Source: Frankia nepalensis (lineage in GTDB: Bacteria > Actinomycetota > Actinomycetes > Frankiales > Frankiaceae). From it: a DNA stretch of 35,785 nucleotides. Position numbers and translations under genes: made by a program. The notes below the pieces were generated by a model, which saw only the letters and a program-made list of their open reading frames with translations, had not been told where the DNA came from and ran no database searches. Below are positions 12,573 to 20,534 of the stretch, piece after piece (the stretch's first letter is position 1; the number at the start of each line of letters is the position of its first letter). The stretch covers positions 71,401 through 107,185 of the forward strand of contig NZ_JADWYU010000083.1 of assembly GCF_016786325.1 (NCBI RefSeq), written 5' to 3'.

Positions 12573-15228
12573 CGCTGATCCTTTCGTGGTCGTTCGCCGA
12601 AGGCAGGCCCTGCTGGAAGCCGGCACGGAAGGAGGTCACCAGGCGTCGGGCCTTCTCCGGGTCCGGCCCGGAGCCGGCCCCGCCGGGGGCGGGGGCCCGA
12701 CGGCCGCCGCGCAACTCGGCCGAGAGGTTCTCGCCACGGCGCCGGTTAGGCAGATGACCTAGCGGCGGCTCGGCCGGCATGGACCGGGCCGGCGGAGCCG
12801 GCGGGACCGGCATGGACCGGGCCGGCGGAGCCGGCGGGACCGGCAGTGCCGGCGGGGACGCCGGAACCGGCGGGGACGCCGAGATCGGCGCGGCCGGCGG
12901 GAAGGCCGGGACCGGCGGGGACGCCGAGGCCGCCGGGGCAGCCGGTGCGGGCGCGGGCATGGGGATGGTCGGCGGGGGCGCGGGCGGGGGCGTGGGGTCG
13001 AACGCCCAGTCGGCGGCCATCGCGTCGAACACCGGCTGGCCGGCCTCCGTCGGCCCCGACGGGCCGGGCCTGGTCCGGCCGGAGCCGGAATCCCGCTCGT
13101 CGCTGGTCGACCACTGCCCCGACGGACGGCTGAAGAAGCTGGCCCGGACCGACTCCACGTCACCGGTCAGCGCGCCGGGCTGCCTGACCGACAGGCCGTT
13201 GTCGGTCACCAGGCTCAGCGGCGCGACGGCTGGCGCCGAAGGCTCGTCGTAGCCGGCGCCGACCATGTCCAGCCGGTCGACGGGACTGATCCTGGCCAGC
13301 GCGGCCCGGATCGGGTCGTCGCCGCCCACCACCCCGACCGGCCCGGCGATCTCGATGTCGGCCAGCACCTCCGACGGCAGCAGCGCGATCGCGGTCACGC
13401 CGCCGTAGGGGTTGCGGGCCAGCTGAACGGTGATCCCGTGCCGGGCCGCGAGGTTCGCGACGACCCACAGGCCGAGCTTGTCGCCCTCGGCCTGGGGGTT
13501 GAACGGCGGCGGGTCGGCCAGCCGGGCGTTGAGCTCGGCCATCGTCGGCGCGGAGATCCCGATCCCGCGGTCCTCGACCTCGACCGCGACCCCTGTCCCG
13601 ACCCGGCTCGCCGTCACGCTCACCGGGGTGTTGTCCGGGGACATCTGGCAGGCGTTCTCGATCAGCTCGGCGAGCAGGTGGATCACGTCGCCGACGACCG
13701 GGCCGACGAGGCGGTCCTCGACGCTGGTCGACGTCTCCACCCGGGTGTAGGACTCGACCTCGGCGGCCGCGGCCCGCATCGTGTCGATCACCTTGACCGG
13801 CGCGCGGAACACCCGGGACGGCCGCCCGCCGGACAGCGCGATCTGGCCCTCCACCTCGCGGCGCATCCTGGTCGCCAGGTGGTCGAGGCGGAACAGCCGC
13901 TCCAGCATGTCCGGGTCCTGCTGGTCCCGCTCCAGGTCGGTGATCAGCTTGAGCTGGCGGTGGATCAGCGTCTGGCTGCGGCGCGCCAGGTTGCGCATCG
14001 ACGCCGACACCGAGTGCTGCGCCGCGACCTCGGTCGCGGACTGCACGGCGGCGGCGTACACGTCGCGCAGCGCCTGGGCGACGTCGCCGATCTCGTCCGC
14101 CTGCTGCAGGCCGTCGCCCACGCCCAGGTCGTCCTCGACGGCACGGCGGTCCTGGATCGCCGCGGTCACGGCGGGCAGCCGCTGCTCGGCGATCTCGAGC
14201 GCGTCCTCCCGCAGAGCGCGCAGTTGCCGGGCCAGCCGTCGCGCGATCACGACCGACACCGCGACCGTCAGCGCCATGACCACCACCGCCAGCACGCCCG
14301 CGAGCCACGCCCGCGTGCTGGCCGCCGACGCCAGGTCGCTGCTCGTCGTGGCGAGGTCCTCGGTGATCCGGTCCTCGACCGCGTGCAGCTTGTCGATCTT
14401 GGCTCGGACCGCCGGGGCCCACTGGTCAGCGGTGACGTCGACGGGCGCGCCGGTCTGGGCCTGGGTCAGCGCCCGGTTCATCAGCTCGTCCACCAGGCCG
14501 AGGGTCGGCCCGGCGACCTGGTCGTAGAGCGCGCGCTGGTCGTCGGTCGCGGCCACCTGGAACTGGCTGAACCAGGCGGCCTCGGCACCGTCGGCGGAGC
14601 GGATCGCGCCGAAGTTCTCCGGGATGATCTGCTTCAGGATCAGCAGGACGCTGACGGAGCCGTACTGCTGGGCGGTCTGCTCGGTGACGTTGCTGATCGC
14701 GGTCAGCGCGGCGACGGTGCGCACGACCTCCCGGTCGCTGGTGCCGACGCCGGACTGCGCCGCGACGACGCTCAGCCAGGAGCGGACGATGCCGTTGAAC
14801 TGGTCGGTCGCCCCGCCCGGCTGCAGGCCGCGCTCGTCGACCTGCTTGCGGATCTCGGGCAGGGTCTGGGTCATCTGCTGCTCGGCGGCGACGACCGCGT
14901 CGTTCAGCCGCGGGTCGTCCGGCAGGCCCGCCGCGACGGCCTGCAACTCGGCGAACGCCTTGTCCACCACGGGACGCGACGCCGCGGTCTCAGCCTCGAG
15001 CGCGTTGTAGCGCGACCCGATGAACGACAAGGTCGCGTACCGCTCCTGCGCCAGTGCGCGCACCACGGAGTTGACCTTGATCGTCAGCTGGGCGGCGGTC
15101 TGGCTACGGGTCGCGGCGCGGGCCGCGTCCACCTGTTGGGACACCAGCAGGGCGGCAAGCCCAGCGAGCGCCAGCAGGGGCACGACAAGCGCCGCGGCGA
15201 GCCGGTAGCGCACCGGCCAACGCTCCAT
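12556..15228 (-). CDS. Conservon sensor histidine kinase with nitrate/nitrite-sensing-type domain (CvnA type)
   Basis: An 890-residue membrane histidine kinase, first gene of the conservon. GGGAG precedes ATG 15228. Helix TM1 is at about residues 9-29, followed by an extracellular all-helical NIT-type sensory region to about 300 (A-Q-E-R-Y-A-T-L-S-F early on), TM2 at about 302-327 and a HAMP-like linker. The phosphoacceptor region shows R-L-D-H-L-A-T-R-M near residue 449. The ATPase domain has E-L-I-E-N-A near 520, D-R-G-I-G-I and G-D-K-L-G-L-W-V-V. The last 200 residues are a Pro/Ala/Ser-rich tail with P-P-A-P-P-A-R-S-M-P repeated exactly. No response regulator is encoded nearby, as usual for conservons, where signalling goes through the GTPase. 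The ligand is unknown. Confidence 0.95.
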   Translation of the reverse strand: MERWPVRYRLAAALVVPLLALAGLAALLVSQQVDAARAATRSQTAAQLTIKVNSVVRALAQERYATLSFIGSRYNALEAETAASRPVVDKAFAELQAVAAGLPDDPRLNDAVVAAEQQMTQTLPEIRKQVDERGLQPGGATDQFNGIVRSWLSVVAAQSGVGTSDREVVRTVAALTAISNVTEQTAQQYGSVSVLLILKQIIPENFGAIRSADGAEAAWFSQFQVAATDDQRALYDQVAGPTLGLVDELMNRALTQAQTGAPVDVTADQWAPAVRAKIDKLHAVEDRITEDLATTSSDLASAASTRAWLAGVLAVVVMALTVAVSVVIARRLARQLRALREDALEIAEQRLPAVTAAIQDRRAVEDDLGVGDGLQQADEIGDVAQALRDVYAAAVQSATEVAAQHSVSASMRNLARRSQTLIHRQLKLITDLERDQQDPDMLERLFRLDHLATRMRREVEGQIALSGGRPSRVFRAPVKVIDTMRAAAAEVESYTRVETSTSVEDRLVGPVVGDVIHLLAELIENACQMSPDNTPVSVTASRVGTGVAVEVEDRGIGISAPTMAELNARLADPPPFNPQAEGDKLGLWVVANLAARHGITVQLARNPYGGVTAIALLPSEVLADIEIAGPVGVVGGDDPIRAALARISPVDRLDMVGAGYDEPSAPAVAPLSLVTDNGLSVRQPGALTGDVESVRASFFSRPSGQWSTSDERDSGSGRTRPGPSGPTEAGQPVFDAMAADWAFDPTPPPAPPPTIPMPAPAPAAPAASASPPVPAFPPAAPISASPPVPASPPALPVPPAPPARSMPVPPAPPARSMPAEPPLGHLPNRRRGENLSAELRGGRRAPAPGGAGSGPDPEKARRLVTSFRAGFQQGLPSANDHERISDATHW
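12778..12843. repeat. Perfect 33-bp tandem duplication in the kinase tail
   Basis: Bases 12778-12810 are repeated exactly at 12811-12843. The copies encode two 11-residue P-P-A-P-P-A-R-S-M-P-type units in the proline-rich C-terminal tail of the kinase. The length is a multiple of three, so the frame is kept. Confidence 0.9.
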
Positions 15229-16099
15229 CTCTCACTCCCATCACCAGCAAAAGCCGCAAAACGGGCATGGCTGCGCCGAGGCCAGGCCTGGGTGATGGTT
15301 ACCCAAGCCCACGGCAGGGATGGATGACGGAGCCGTGGTAGCCAACGCCCCCGCGCGGAGGGGTATCGCGGGGGCGCCGGACCCACTGGCCTCGGCGCGG
15401 TGCTGACCGTAACCGGATACGGAGCGGTGTGAACAGGTCACCGTAGTGGCCACTATTCGCCAACTTTGCGTCACGTGTCCTTACCTGGCCACGGCCGCCC
15501 GGGCCCGGGCGGTGATCGGGCCCGCCTCGGGTAGCCTGCCGGCGGCCATCGCCCGGCACGCCGCGCAAGCCCGGCCGGCGCGTCGGCGAGCGCGTCGCCG
15601 CCTACCGCGCCAGCCCGGTCCCGACGGGCCCGCGCCCCCGTCGTGCCCAGCTCACGGGCTCCGCTCACGGGCTCCGGAACCGCCCGCTTCCCGGGCGCCG
15701 ACCCGCCCCACGCCGCCGGTGATCGGGCGGTCGGCGGACGGCCGATCACTTTCGCGCAACCACCCAAGTCGGGCAAAATATGACCACGCCGGGCGGCCAG
15801 GTGCCGACCTTGCGTGACAGAAAACCCGACCGTCCTCGCGCACCGTCTCCGACCTGATCACGCTTTCTCCACCGGTGTCCGCGCACGCGTCCCCGGATCT
15901 GGCGCGTGAGAGACACCATGTCCTGACTACGCCATTCCGTGCCGTAGCCATCGCAAGGAGCCACAGATTCGGATACCGTCCGCCTTCGCGATATTCGATG
16001 ACAGGTAGCGACGTGGCTACCAGCCAACCCCTGGCCCCGGTGCCTCGACGGCGCGCCACCTAGGCACTCACCCAGCCACGACCGCACGAAGAGCAGAAG
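15229..16099. other. Divergent intergenic region between the conservon and the LuxR-type gene
   Basis: About 870 bp with no supported gene. It should carry the conservon promoter (minus strand) and that of the 16100 gene (plus strand). Visible elements: GTGA-N5-TCAC at 15429-15441, the perfect 12-bp palindrome tagtggccacta at 15444-15455, and the 13-bp tandem repeat gctcacgggctcc at 15650-15675. The stretch 15760-15990 is less GC-rich than its surroundings. Frames here show no coherent codon bias. Confidence 0.5.
15429..15455. promoter_or_regulatory. Two adjacent inverted repeats upstream of the conservon
   Basis: GTGA-acagg-TCAC (15429-15441) is followed three bases later by the perfect palindrome tagtggccacta (15444-15455). 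They lie about 200 bp upstream of the kinase start, in its divergent promoter region. They could be operators; no binding protein can be named. Confidence 0.3.
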
Positions 16100-17122
16100 T
16101 TGAGCGACCTGGACCTGGGCTTCCTCGGACTCAGCCCCTTCGGCCTGACCTGTCACGAGCAACTGGCCCTGCATCCCTACAGCTCCGCCGAGTCCCTCGC
16201 GGAGCTCCTTGGCGCGCCGCTCGACGAGGTGGCCGCCGAACTGGCGGAGCAGGCCGAGCGGGGCCAGGCACGCCAGGTCGGTGGCAGCTGGATCGCCCAG
16301 GACCTCGCCGCCTGGCTAGACGCCCGCCACGCCCGCCAGCACGCCGAACACGCCCAGGCCGCCGCCGAACGCGCCCGTCAACGCTCCGCCCTCCTGCGCA
16401 GCCACATCCCCGCCGTCTATCGCCAGGGCACCCGCAAGCTCGTCATCGCGGGTGGCACGGAGACCATCAACCATGGCGACGTCGCCCTGCGCATCGTCGA
16501 GCTCGTCGAACACGCCACCATCAGCCTGCGCGTCATGCTCACCGACCTCGCCGGCTTCGACCACAACCCCAGGTCAGACCACAACAACCCCGTCGTCGAG
16601 GCGATGATCCGGGCGGCCCTCCGCGGTGTCCGCCTCAGCTCCGTCTGGACCCCCGAGTGCATCGACGCCGCCCGCAGCGGCCCCACCCGCCGCCTGCCAC
16701 CTCTGGGCTGGCTGCGGTCCAACCCCGACGTGCCCTACCGGGCGATCCTCGCCGACGACGAGACCGTCCTCGTCCAACGCGACCCGGACGACATCACTCG
16801 CGGTGCCCTGGTCCTCACCCACCAGCCCACCGTCGCCCTCTACGCCAACCTCATCGACAGCCTCTACGCCGGTGCCCAGCATCTCGTTCCGCCCGATCCG
16901 GCCGACGCCTCCGAAGCCCGGATCCGCCAGCGCGACAGCCAGATCGTCACCCTGATCGCCAAGGGCGCCACCAACGAGATGATCGGCCACCAGCTGCACT
17001 GCTCGACCCGCACCGCCCAGCGCATCGTCAGCAGGCTCATGGACAAGTACGAGGCCCGCAGCCGCGCCGAACTCGTCTCCAAGGCCGCCGATCTCCTTCC
17101 CCCGACCCTGACAGCCTCCTGA
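16100..17122 (+). CDS. LuxR-type HTH transcriptional regulator
   Basis: A 340-residue DNA-binding regulator. The C-terminal 60 residues are a LuxR/GerE-type HTH: R-I-R-Q-R-D-S-Q-I-V-T-L-I-A-K-G-A-T-N-E-M-I, then S-T-R-T-A-Q-R-I-V-S-R-L-M-D-K-Y. The N-terminal 60 residues look like a TrmB/winged-helix segment (L-T-C-H-E-Q-L-A-L-H-P-Y-S-S-A-E-S-L-A-E). A middle domain (about 110-260) contains V-M-L-T-D-L-A-G-F and a late Y-R-A-I-L-A-D-D-E-T-V-L-V-Q-R, as in actinobacterial TrmB/LuxR-type regulators of unknown ligand. TTG 16100 is used with a modest GAAGAG upstream; there is no ATG or GTG before the conserved N-terminus. The gene is single, converging with the dioxygenase gene. Confidence 0.87.
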   Translation: MSDLDLGFLGLSPFGLTCHEQLALHPYSSAESLAELLGAPLDEVAAELAEQAERGQARQVGGSWIAQDLAAWLDARHARQHAEHAQAAAERARQRSALLRSHIPAVYRQGTRKLVIAGGTETINHGDVALRIVELVEHATISLRVMLTDLAGFDHNPRSDHNNPVVEAMIRAALRGVRLSSVWTPECIDAARSGPTRRLPPLGWLRSNPDVPYRAILADDETVLVQRDPDDITRGALVLTHQPTVALYANLIDSLYAGAQHLVPPDPADASEARIRQRDSQIVTLIAKGATNEMIGHQLHCSTRTAQRIVSRLMDKYEARSRAELVSKAADLLPPTLTAS

Positions 17123-17442
17123 CCAGCCGGAACGCCGCTCCCGGGCCCCGCTGAAACGACGACGGCGGCCCGCCCCGGAACGCGGCCGGCGCCGGATCGG
17201 CGCCGTTGCTGAAGTGCCCGGATTTTGAACGTAGTTATTGATCCGGAGCGGCTCCGCCGGGTGTGAGACCGGCCTCGCCCGAGGCGCGCCCAGGGCCATC
17301 GAGGCCCTGGAGACGGGTCCGCCGCCCGCTCGCCACGAGGTCCCACGGAGATCGAGAACCTCGTCCTGGCCGTCACGTCACGTCACGTCGGTGGCACCGA
17401 CCGGACCACCCCCGCCGGCCGGCCAGCGCCGACCCGCTCGGG
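17123..17442. other. Intergenic region between converging genes
   Basis: 320 bp between the stops of the regulator and the dioxygenase. It holds the hairpin at 17187-17205, an AT-richer patch near 17221-17242, and the short iteration cgtcacgtcacgtcacgtcgg-like words around 17372-17392. No gene is supported. Confidence 0.5.
17187..17205 (+). terminator. Possible terminator hairpin after the LuxR-type gene
   Basis: CGGCGCC (17187-17193) pairs perfectly with GGCGCCG (17199-17205) around a 5-nt loop, 65 bp after the regulator stop. It lacks a T tract, so the call rests on stem strength and position. Confidence 0.4.
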
Positions 17443-18387
17443 TCAGCCTGGCTGGCCGCCCGGCGGCCGGCCACCGGGCGCGCCGCCGCCCGCGCCGCCG
17501 CCCGCCGCCGTGGTGGTGTCGACCCCCACGGCGAGGGCGACGGTATACCCGTCGCCAACGCCGCCGGACACCGTGGCGAGCTGGCTGGCGCCGCCGTCGT
17601 CCCCGAAGACGTTGTCGCCGGCAAGGCTGACCCGGGAAAGGTTCCGCGTGGACGCCTCGTAGCCGGGCTGCGCGTAGACCTGGTCGCAGACGTCCTTCGG
17701 CAGCGCGACCTGGGACGTCGCGATGGCCTTGGTGGCGTCGGTGATGCTGGCCTGGTCGGGATAGACCTCGAAGTGGATGTGCGGCCAGCGCCCGCTGTAA
17801 CACGCCGGGAAGACGCTGGTGAAACGCACCGCGCCGGCCGCGTCCGCGATCTGGACGCCGCGGAGGTAGTTCTGGTCGGTGACACCCGCCGAATACATCG
17901 AGTAGCGGCCCTCCCGGTCGCAGTGCCACACGTAGACGGCGGCCCCCGCGAACGCGCCGCCGCCGGCGAGGTCGGTGACGGTCAGCTCCAGCACCATCGG
18001 GACACCCTCGGCGGTGCCGGTCGCCGTCCCGAAGCTGGACCGGATGTCGCCGCGCACGACCCCGCTCTGCTCCAGCACGTCCGGGCCATTGGACCCGTCA
18101 CCCGGGTACGGGCCGGCCGTCTCCTCGGGGATCTCCCCGGACACGTCACTCGCCGCCGAGGACACCGCCGAGCTGGCTGACGCGCCCGACGGCGCCGAGG
18201 AACCGGACCCGCACGCCGACAGGCCGGCCGTCGCCGCGCCCAGGCCCACGAGCGCCAGGATCCGTCGCCTGCTCAGCAGGGTGCCGACATCGAAACCCAG
18301 CCCCTGATCGACGATCTCCTCCGCCGGCCGGGCGAGAGGACGTCCCTCATAGGACGAGACCCCATCCTGCCGCTGGTGCTTTGCCAT
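17443..18387 (-). CDS. Tat-exported lipoprotein, intradiol dioxygenase-like
   Basis: A 314-residue protein of the intradiol ring-cleavage dioxygenase fold, non-heme Fe(III) enzymes that open catechol-type rings. ATG 18387 has a strong GGAGGAGG. After about 37 cytosolic residues comes a twin-arginine signal, S-R-R-R-I-L-A-L-V-G-L-G, with a lipobox L-S-A-C, so it is probably folded inside, exported by Tat and anchored as a lipoprotein. Then a Ser/Ala linker and the catalytic domain: E-T-A-G-P-Y-P-G, V-Y-V-W-H-C-D, Y-S-M-Y-S, and F-P-A-C-Y-S-G-R-W-P-H-I-H-F-E-V, giving candidate Tyr/Tyr/His/His iron ligands. The end is Gly/Pro-rich. Extracellular dioxygenases of this kind may act on plant- or soil-derived phenolics; the substrate is not known. 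Confidence 0.9.
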   Translation of the reverse strand: MAKHQRQDGVSSYEGRPLARPAEEIVDQGLGFDVGTLLSRRRILALVGLGAATAGLSACGSGSSAPSGASASSAVSSAASDVSGEIPEETAGPYPGDGSNGPDVLEQSGVVRGDIRSSFGTATGTAEGVPMVLELTVTDLAGGGAFAGAAVYVWHCDREGRYSMYSAGVTDQNYLRGVQIADAAGAVRFTSVFPACYSGRWPHIHFEVYPDQASITDATKAIATSQVALPKDVCDQVYAQPGYEASTRNLSRVSLAGDNVFGDDGGASQLATVSGGVGDGYTVALAVGVDTTTAAGGGAGGGAPGGRPPGGQPG

Positions 18388-18852
18388 ACGTCCTCCTCCG
18401 CCGACCGGCTGCCTGGGTCCCTCACAGGGTCGCGGGGCTGGCTTTGCTCCCGCTGTCCGTTTCCTGTGTTCAGCCTGTGCGCTTCGGGTCCGCGTCGGCG
18501 GCCGCCGGCGCGGGTGGCGCGGGTGGCGCGGCCGCTCACGGCGGCCCGTCAGGCCGTGGGCGGCACTTCGCCCACGAGCTTCTCGCCCCGGGCGCGCAGG
18601 CGGGCCCGCGGTCGCTGGCCGTGGATCCTGCCGGGGTGGCTCGACCGCCGAACAGCGCGCGCATCCGAGGACTGCTGGCCTCTGGGGGCTGCCGGCTTCC
18701 TTGAACGCGGCAGGGGCCCGAGCGGGCATTCAGACCGGCCCGCGGCGCGATCTTCGAAGGTTGACACGGGAGGAAAGCAACCGGCTGCCTGAGCGTCGCG
18801 CTACGGCCAACCTTGATCAGAAAGATGGCCAAGCGCTGGGAGGCAGGGTTTG
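18388..18852. other. Intergenic region between tRNA and dioxygenase gene
   Basis: About 465 bp without a supported gene. It carries the upstream region of the dioxygenase gene (minus strand) and the 3' side of the tRNA gene. A hairpin GTGGGCG/CGCCCAC with a 6-nt loop lies at 18556-18575. Small frames on both strands lack family resemblance. Confidence 0.5.
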
Positions 18853-18925
18853 TGCGCCCGGCAGGGATCGAACCTGCGACCTGGTGCTTAGAAGGCACTC
18901 GCTCTATCCGCTGAGCTACGGGCGC
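18853..18925 (-). tRNA. tRNA-Arg (anticodon UCU)
   Basis: A 73-nt cloverleaf on the minus strand. The acceptor stem GCGCCCG pairs with CGGGCGC, discriminator A. The D arm is GCTC-AGCGGATA-GAGC. The anticodon loop is C-T-T-C-T-A-A with TCT, reading AGA. The T arm is GCAGG-TTCGATC-CCTGC. The outermost anticodon-stem pair (A/C) is a mismatch; the other four pair. CCA is not encoded. AGA is rare in GC-rich actinomycetes. Confidence 0.95.
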
Positions 18926-19289
18926 TCGTGTTCCATTGTGCGGCCTCGTGTTGGTCGCGCAGTGGGACTGAACGGCCCGCGTCGTCGACAGCATGGCATG
19001 ACGGGTCGCTGAAGGCGGCCGATGCCGGCTGTCGACGGGCGAGAAGGTCGGGTAGAGACGGTTCCGGCACCCCTCGCGCGGGCCACGCCGATGATGCCCG
19101 TGCCAGGAGCCATTCGCCACAGGCTAAAAGTCCCTTCACGGCCCGAAGACTCGCGATCTGGGTCACTTGGTGCCCATCGGGCGACGATGACCGCTCGTGA
19201 GGATGGGCCGCCCGGTGAAGATGGCCGCTCGGCACCGGGCGTTCCGGGCGTCATCCCGCCCGGAATGCCCGGCACCGTCCGCCGGGGGC
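18926..19289. other. Intergenic region upstream of tRNA-Arg
   Basis: 364 bp. It contains the tRNA promoter (AT-richer bases just before 18940) and, at the right end, the strong hairpin of the aldo/keto reductase terminator. No gene is supported. Confidence 0.5.
19235..19272 (-). terminator. Strong hairpin terminator of the aldo/keto reductase gene
   Basis: A 16-bp stem: 19235-19250 pairs with 19257-19272 around a 6-nt loop, with one G-T wobble (19241/19266). It lies 18 bases beyond the stop of the reductase on the minus strand. There is no clear T tract, but stem length makes chance unlikely. Confidence 0.75.
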
Positions 19290-20165
19290 TCAGCCGGCGG
19301 CGGACTCGAGGGACTTGTACTCGTCGTCGGTCAGGGTGATGCCGGCGGCGGCGACGTTCTCCTCCAGGTGGGCGACCGACTTCGTGCCCGGGATCGGGAG
19401 CATCACCGGCGAGCGGCGCAGCAGCCAGGCGAGCGCCAGCTGGGCCGGCGTCGCGCCGTGGGCCGAGGCCACCGCGTCGAGCGGGCCGCCCGGACGGGCG
19501 AGCTTCCCGGTGGCCACCGGGAACCAGGGGATGAAGCCCAGCCCCTCCCGCTCGGAGTAGTCGAGCACGGCCTCGGAGGCACGGTCGGCCAGGTTGTACC
19601 GGTTCTGCACGCTGACGACGTCGACGAGCGTGCGGGCGTGCGCGAGCTCGTCGACGCTGACCTCGGACAGGCCGATGTGGCGGATCTTGCCTTCCTGCTG
19701 CAGCGCCTTCAACTCGCCGAGGGAGTCCTCGACCGGGGTCTTCGGGTCGATGCGGTGCAACTGGAGGAGATCGATGCGCTCCAGCTTCAGCCGGCGCAGC
19801 GACAGCTCCACCTCCTGGCGCAGATAGGCCGGGTGACCTACCGGGACCCACTGCGACGGCCCGGTCCGGACGAAGCCGGCCTTGGTCGCGATCACCAGGT
19901 CCTCGGGGTAGGGATGCAGCGCCTGGGCGATCAGCTCCTCGCTGACATACGGCCCGTACGAGTCGGCGGTGTCGATGAAGTTGACCCCCAGCTCGACGGA
20001 GCGCCGCAGCACCCTGACCGCCCCGTCCGGATCCTCCGGCGGCCCCCACACCCCGGGGCCGGTGATCTGCATGGCGCCGTAGCCGAGCCGGCGCACTGGA
20101 AGGTCACCGCCGAGCCGGAAAGTCCCGCTGGCGGCGGCATTCGGCGTCTGGGTCGCTGTCGACAT
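19290..20165 (-). CDS. Aldo/keto reductase
   Basis: A 291-residue NADPH-dependent (beta/alpha)8 barrel oxidoreductase. ATG 20165 follows AGGGG with good spacing. Catalytic tetrad candidates are visible: Asp and Tyr in N-F-I-D-T-A-D-S-Y-G, Lys in I-A-T-K-A-G, and His in L-L-Q-L-H-R-I-D. The cofactor-binding end has I-P-G-T-K-S-V-A-H-L-E-E-N. The early G-Y-G-A-M-Q-I-T-G segment fits the YdbC/PdxI-like group of reductases, so pyridoxal reduction is possible, but the substrate is not determined. It is divergent from the SSB-like gene and monocistronic, closed by the 19235-19272 hairpin. Confidence 0.93.
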   Translation of the reverse strand: MSTATQTPNAAASGTFRLGGDLPVRRLGYGAMQITGPGVWGPPEDPDGAVRVLRRSVELGVNFIDTADSYGPYVSEELIAQALHPYPEDLVIATKAGFVRTGPSQWVPVGHPAYLRQEVELSLRRLKLERIDLLQLHRIDPKTPVEDSLGELKALQQEGKIRHIGLSEVSVDELAHARTLVDVVSVQNRYNLADRASEAVLDYSEREGLGFIPWFPVATGKLARPGGPLDAVASAHGATPAQLALAWLLRRSPVMLPIPGTKSVAHLEENVAAAGITLTDDEYKSLESAAG

Positions 20166-20534
20166 GCGTATCCCCTCGTTCGTCATCAACATCCCGCCGG
20201 CCTCGTCCCGGCCAGCGGTCCAGACCGGCGCGCTACCGAGGTGCCGCCCGGTCATGTCACCCGTCGAGGTCCATCCACCGGCGCCCGCCACGGCCAAGCG
20301 GCGACGACACCGCCTCGTGTCACCGGGCCCCCGTCGCTGCCAACCCCGCCCCACCGACCGGTGTTCCCGTCCTAATAGATCATTTATGCTCTCGCGACCA
20401 GCCTGTGGACGATGCGCGGTCGTCCACAGCCGGCCGTCGCCGGCTTCCCGGCGCGACCGCCCGCGGCCAATCTGACGGCGCGGCCGGCGCTCGCCGGCCC
20501 GCCCGTCCGCGGAACCCCTGCCCCGGAGGCCAGC
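20166..20534. other. Divergent promoter region of the reductase and SSB-like genes
   Basis: 369 bp. An AT-rich island, taatagatcatttatgct, at about 20372-20390 stands out and may contain a -10 region. The 10-bp inverted repeat at 20403-20429 follows it. The SSB-like gene's GGAGG is at 20525-20529. In-frame codons run upstream of the chosen SSB start, but they do not look like SSB sequence. Confidence 0.5.
20403..20429. promoter_or_regulatory. Perfect 10-bp inverted repeat upstream of the SSB-like gene
   Basis: CTGTGGACGA (20403-20412) and TCGTCCACAG (20420-20429) are exact reverse complements separated by 7 nt. It lies 106 bases before the GTG and just after the AT-rich island. Each arm contains a word one base from the actinobacterial DnaA box consensus (TTGTCCACA), in opposite orientation. 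It may be an operator, a leader hairpin or a DnaA-type site. Confidence 0.5.

Noticed and set aside
13438-15327. 629-residue plus-strand frame
   Set aside because: Antisense to the conservon kinase, whose domains are unambiguous.
20412-20534. N-terminal extension of the SSB-like gene from ATG 20412
   Set aside because: The extension is Pro/Ala/Arg-rich, lies on the inverted repeat, and GTG 20535 has GGAGG and begins exactly at the OB fold.
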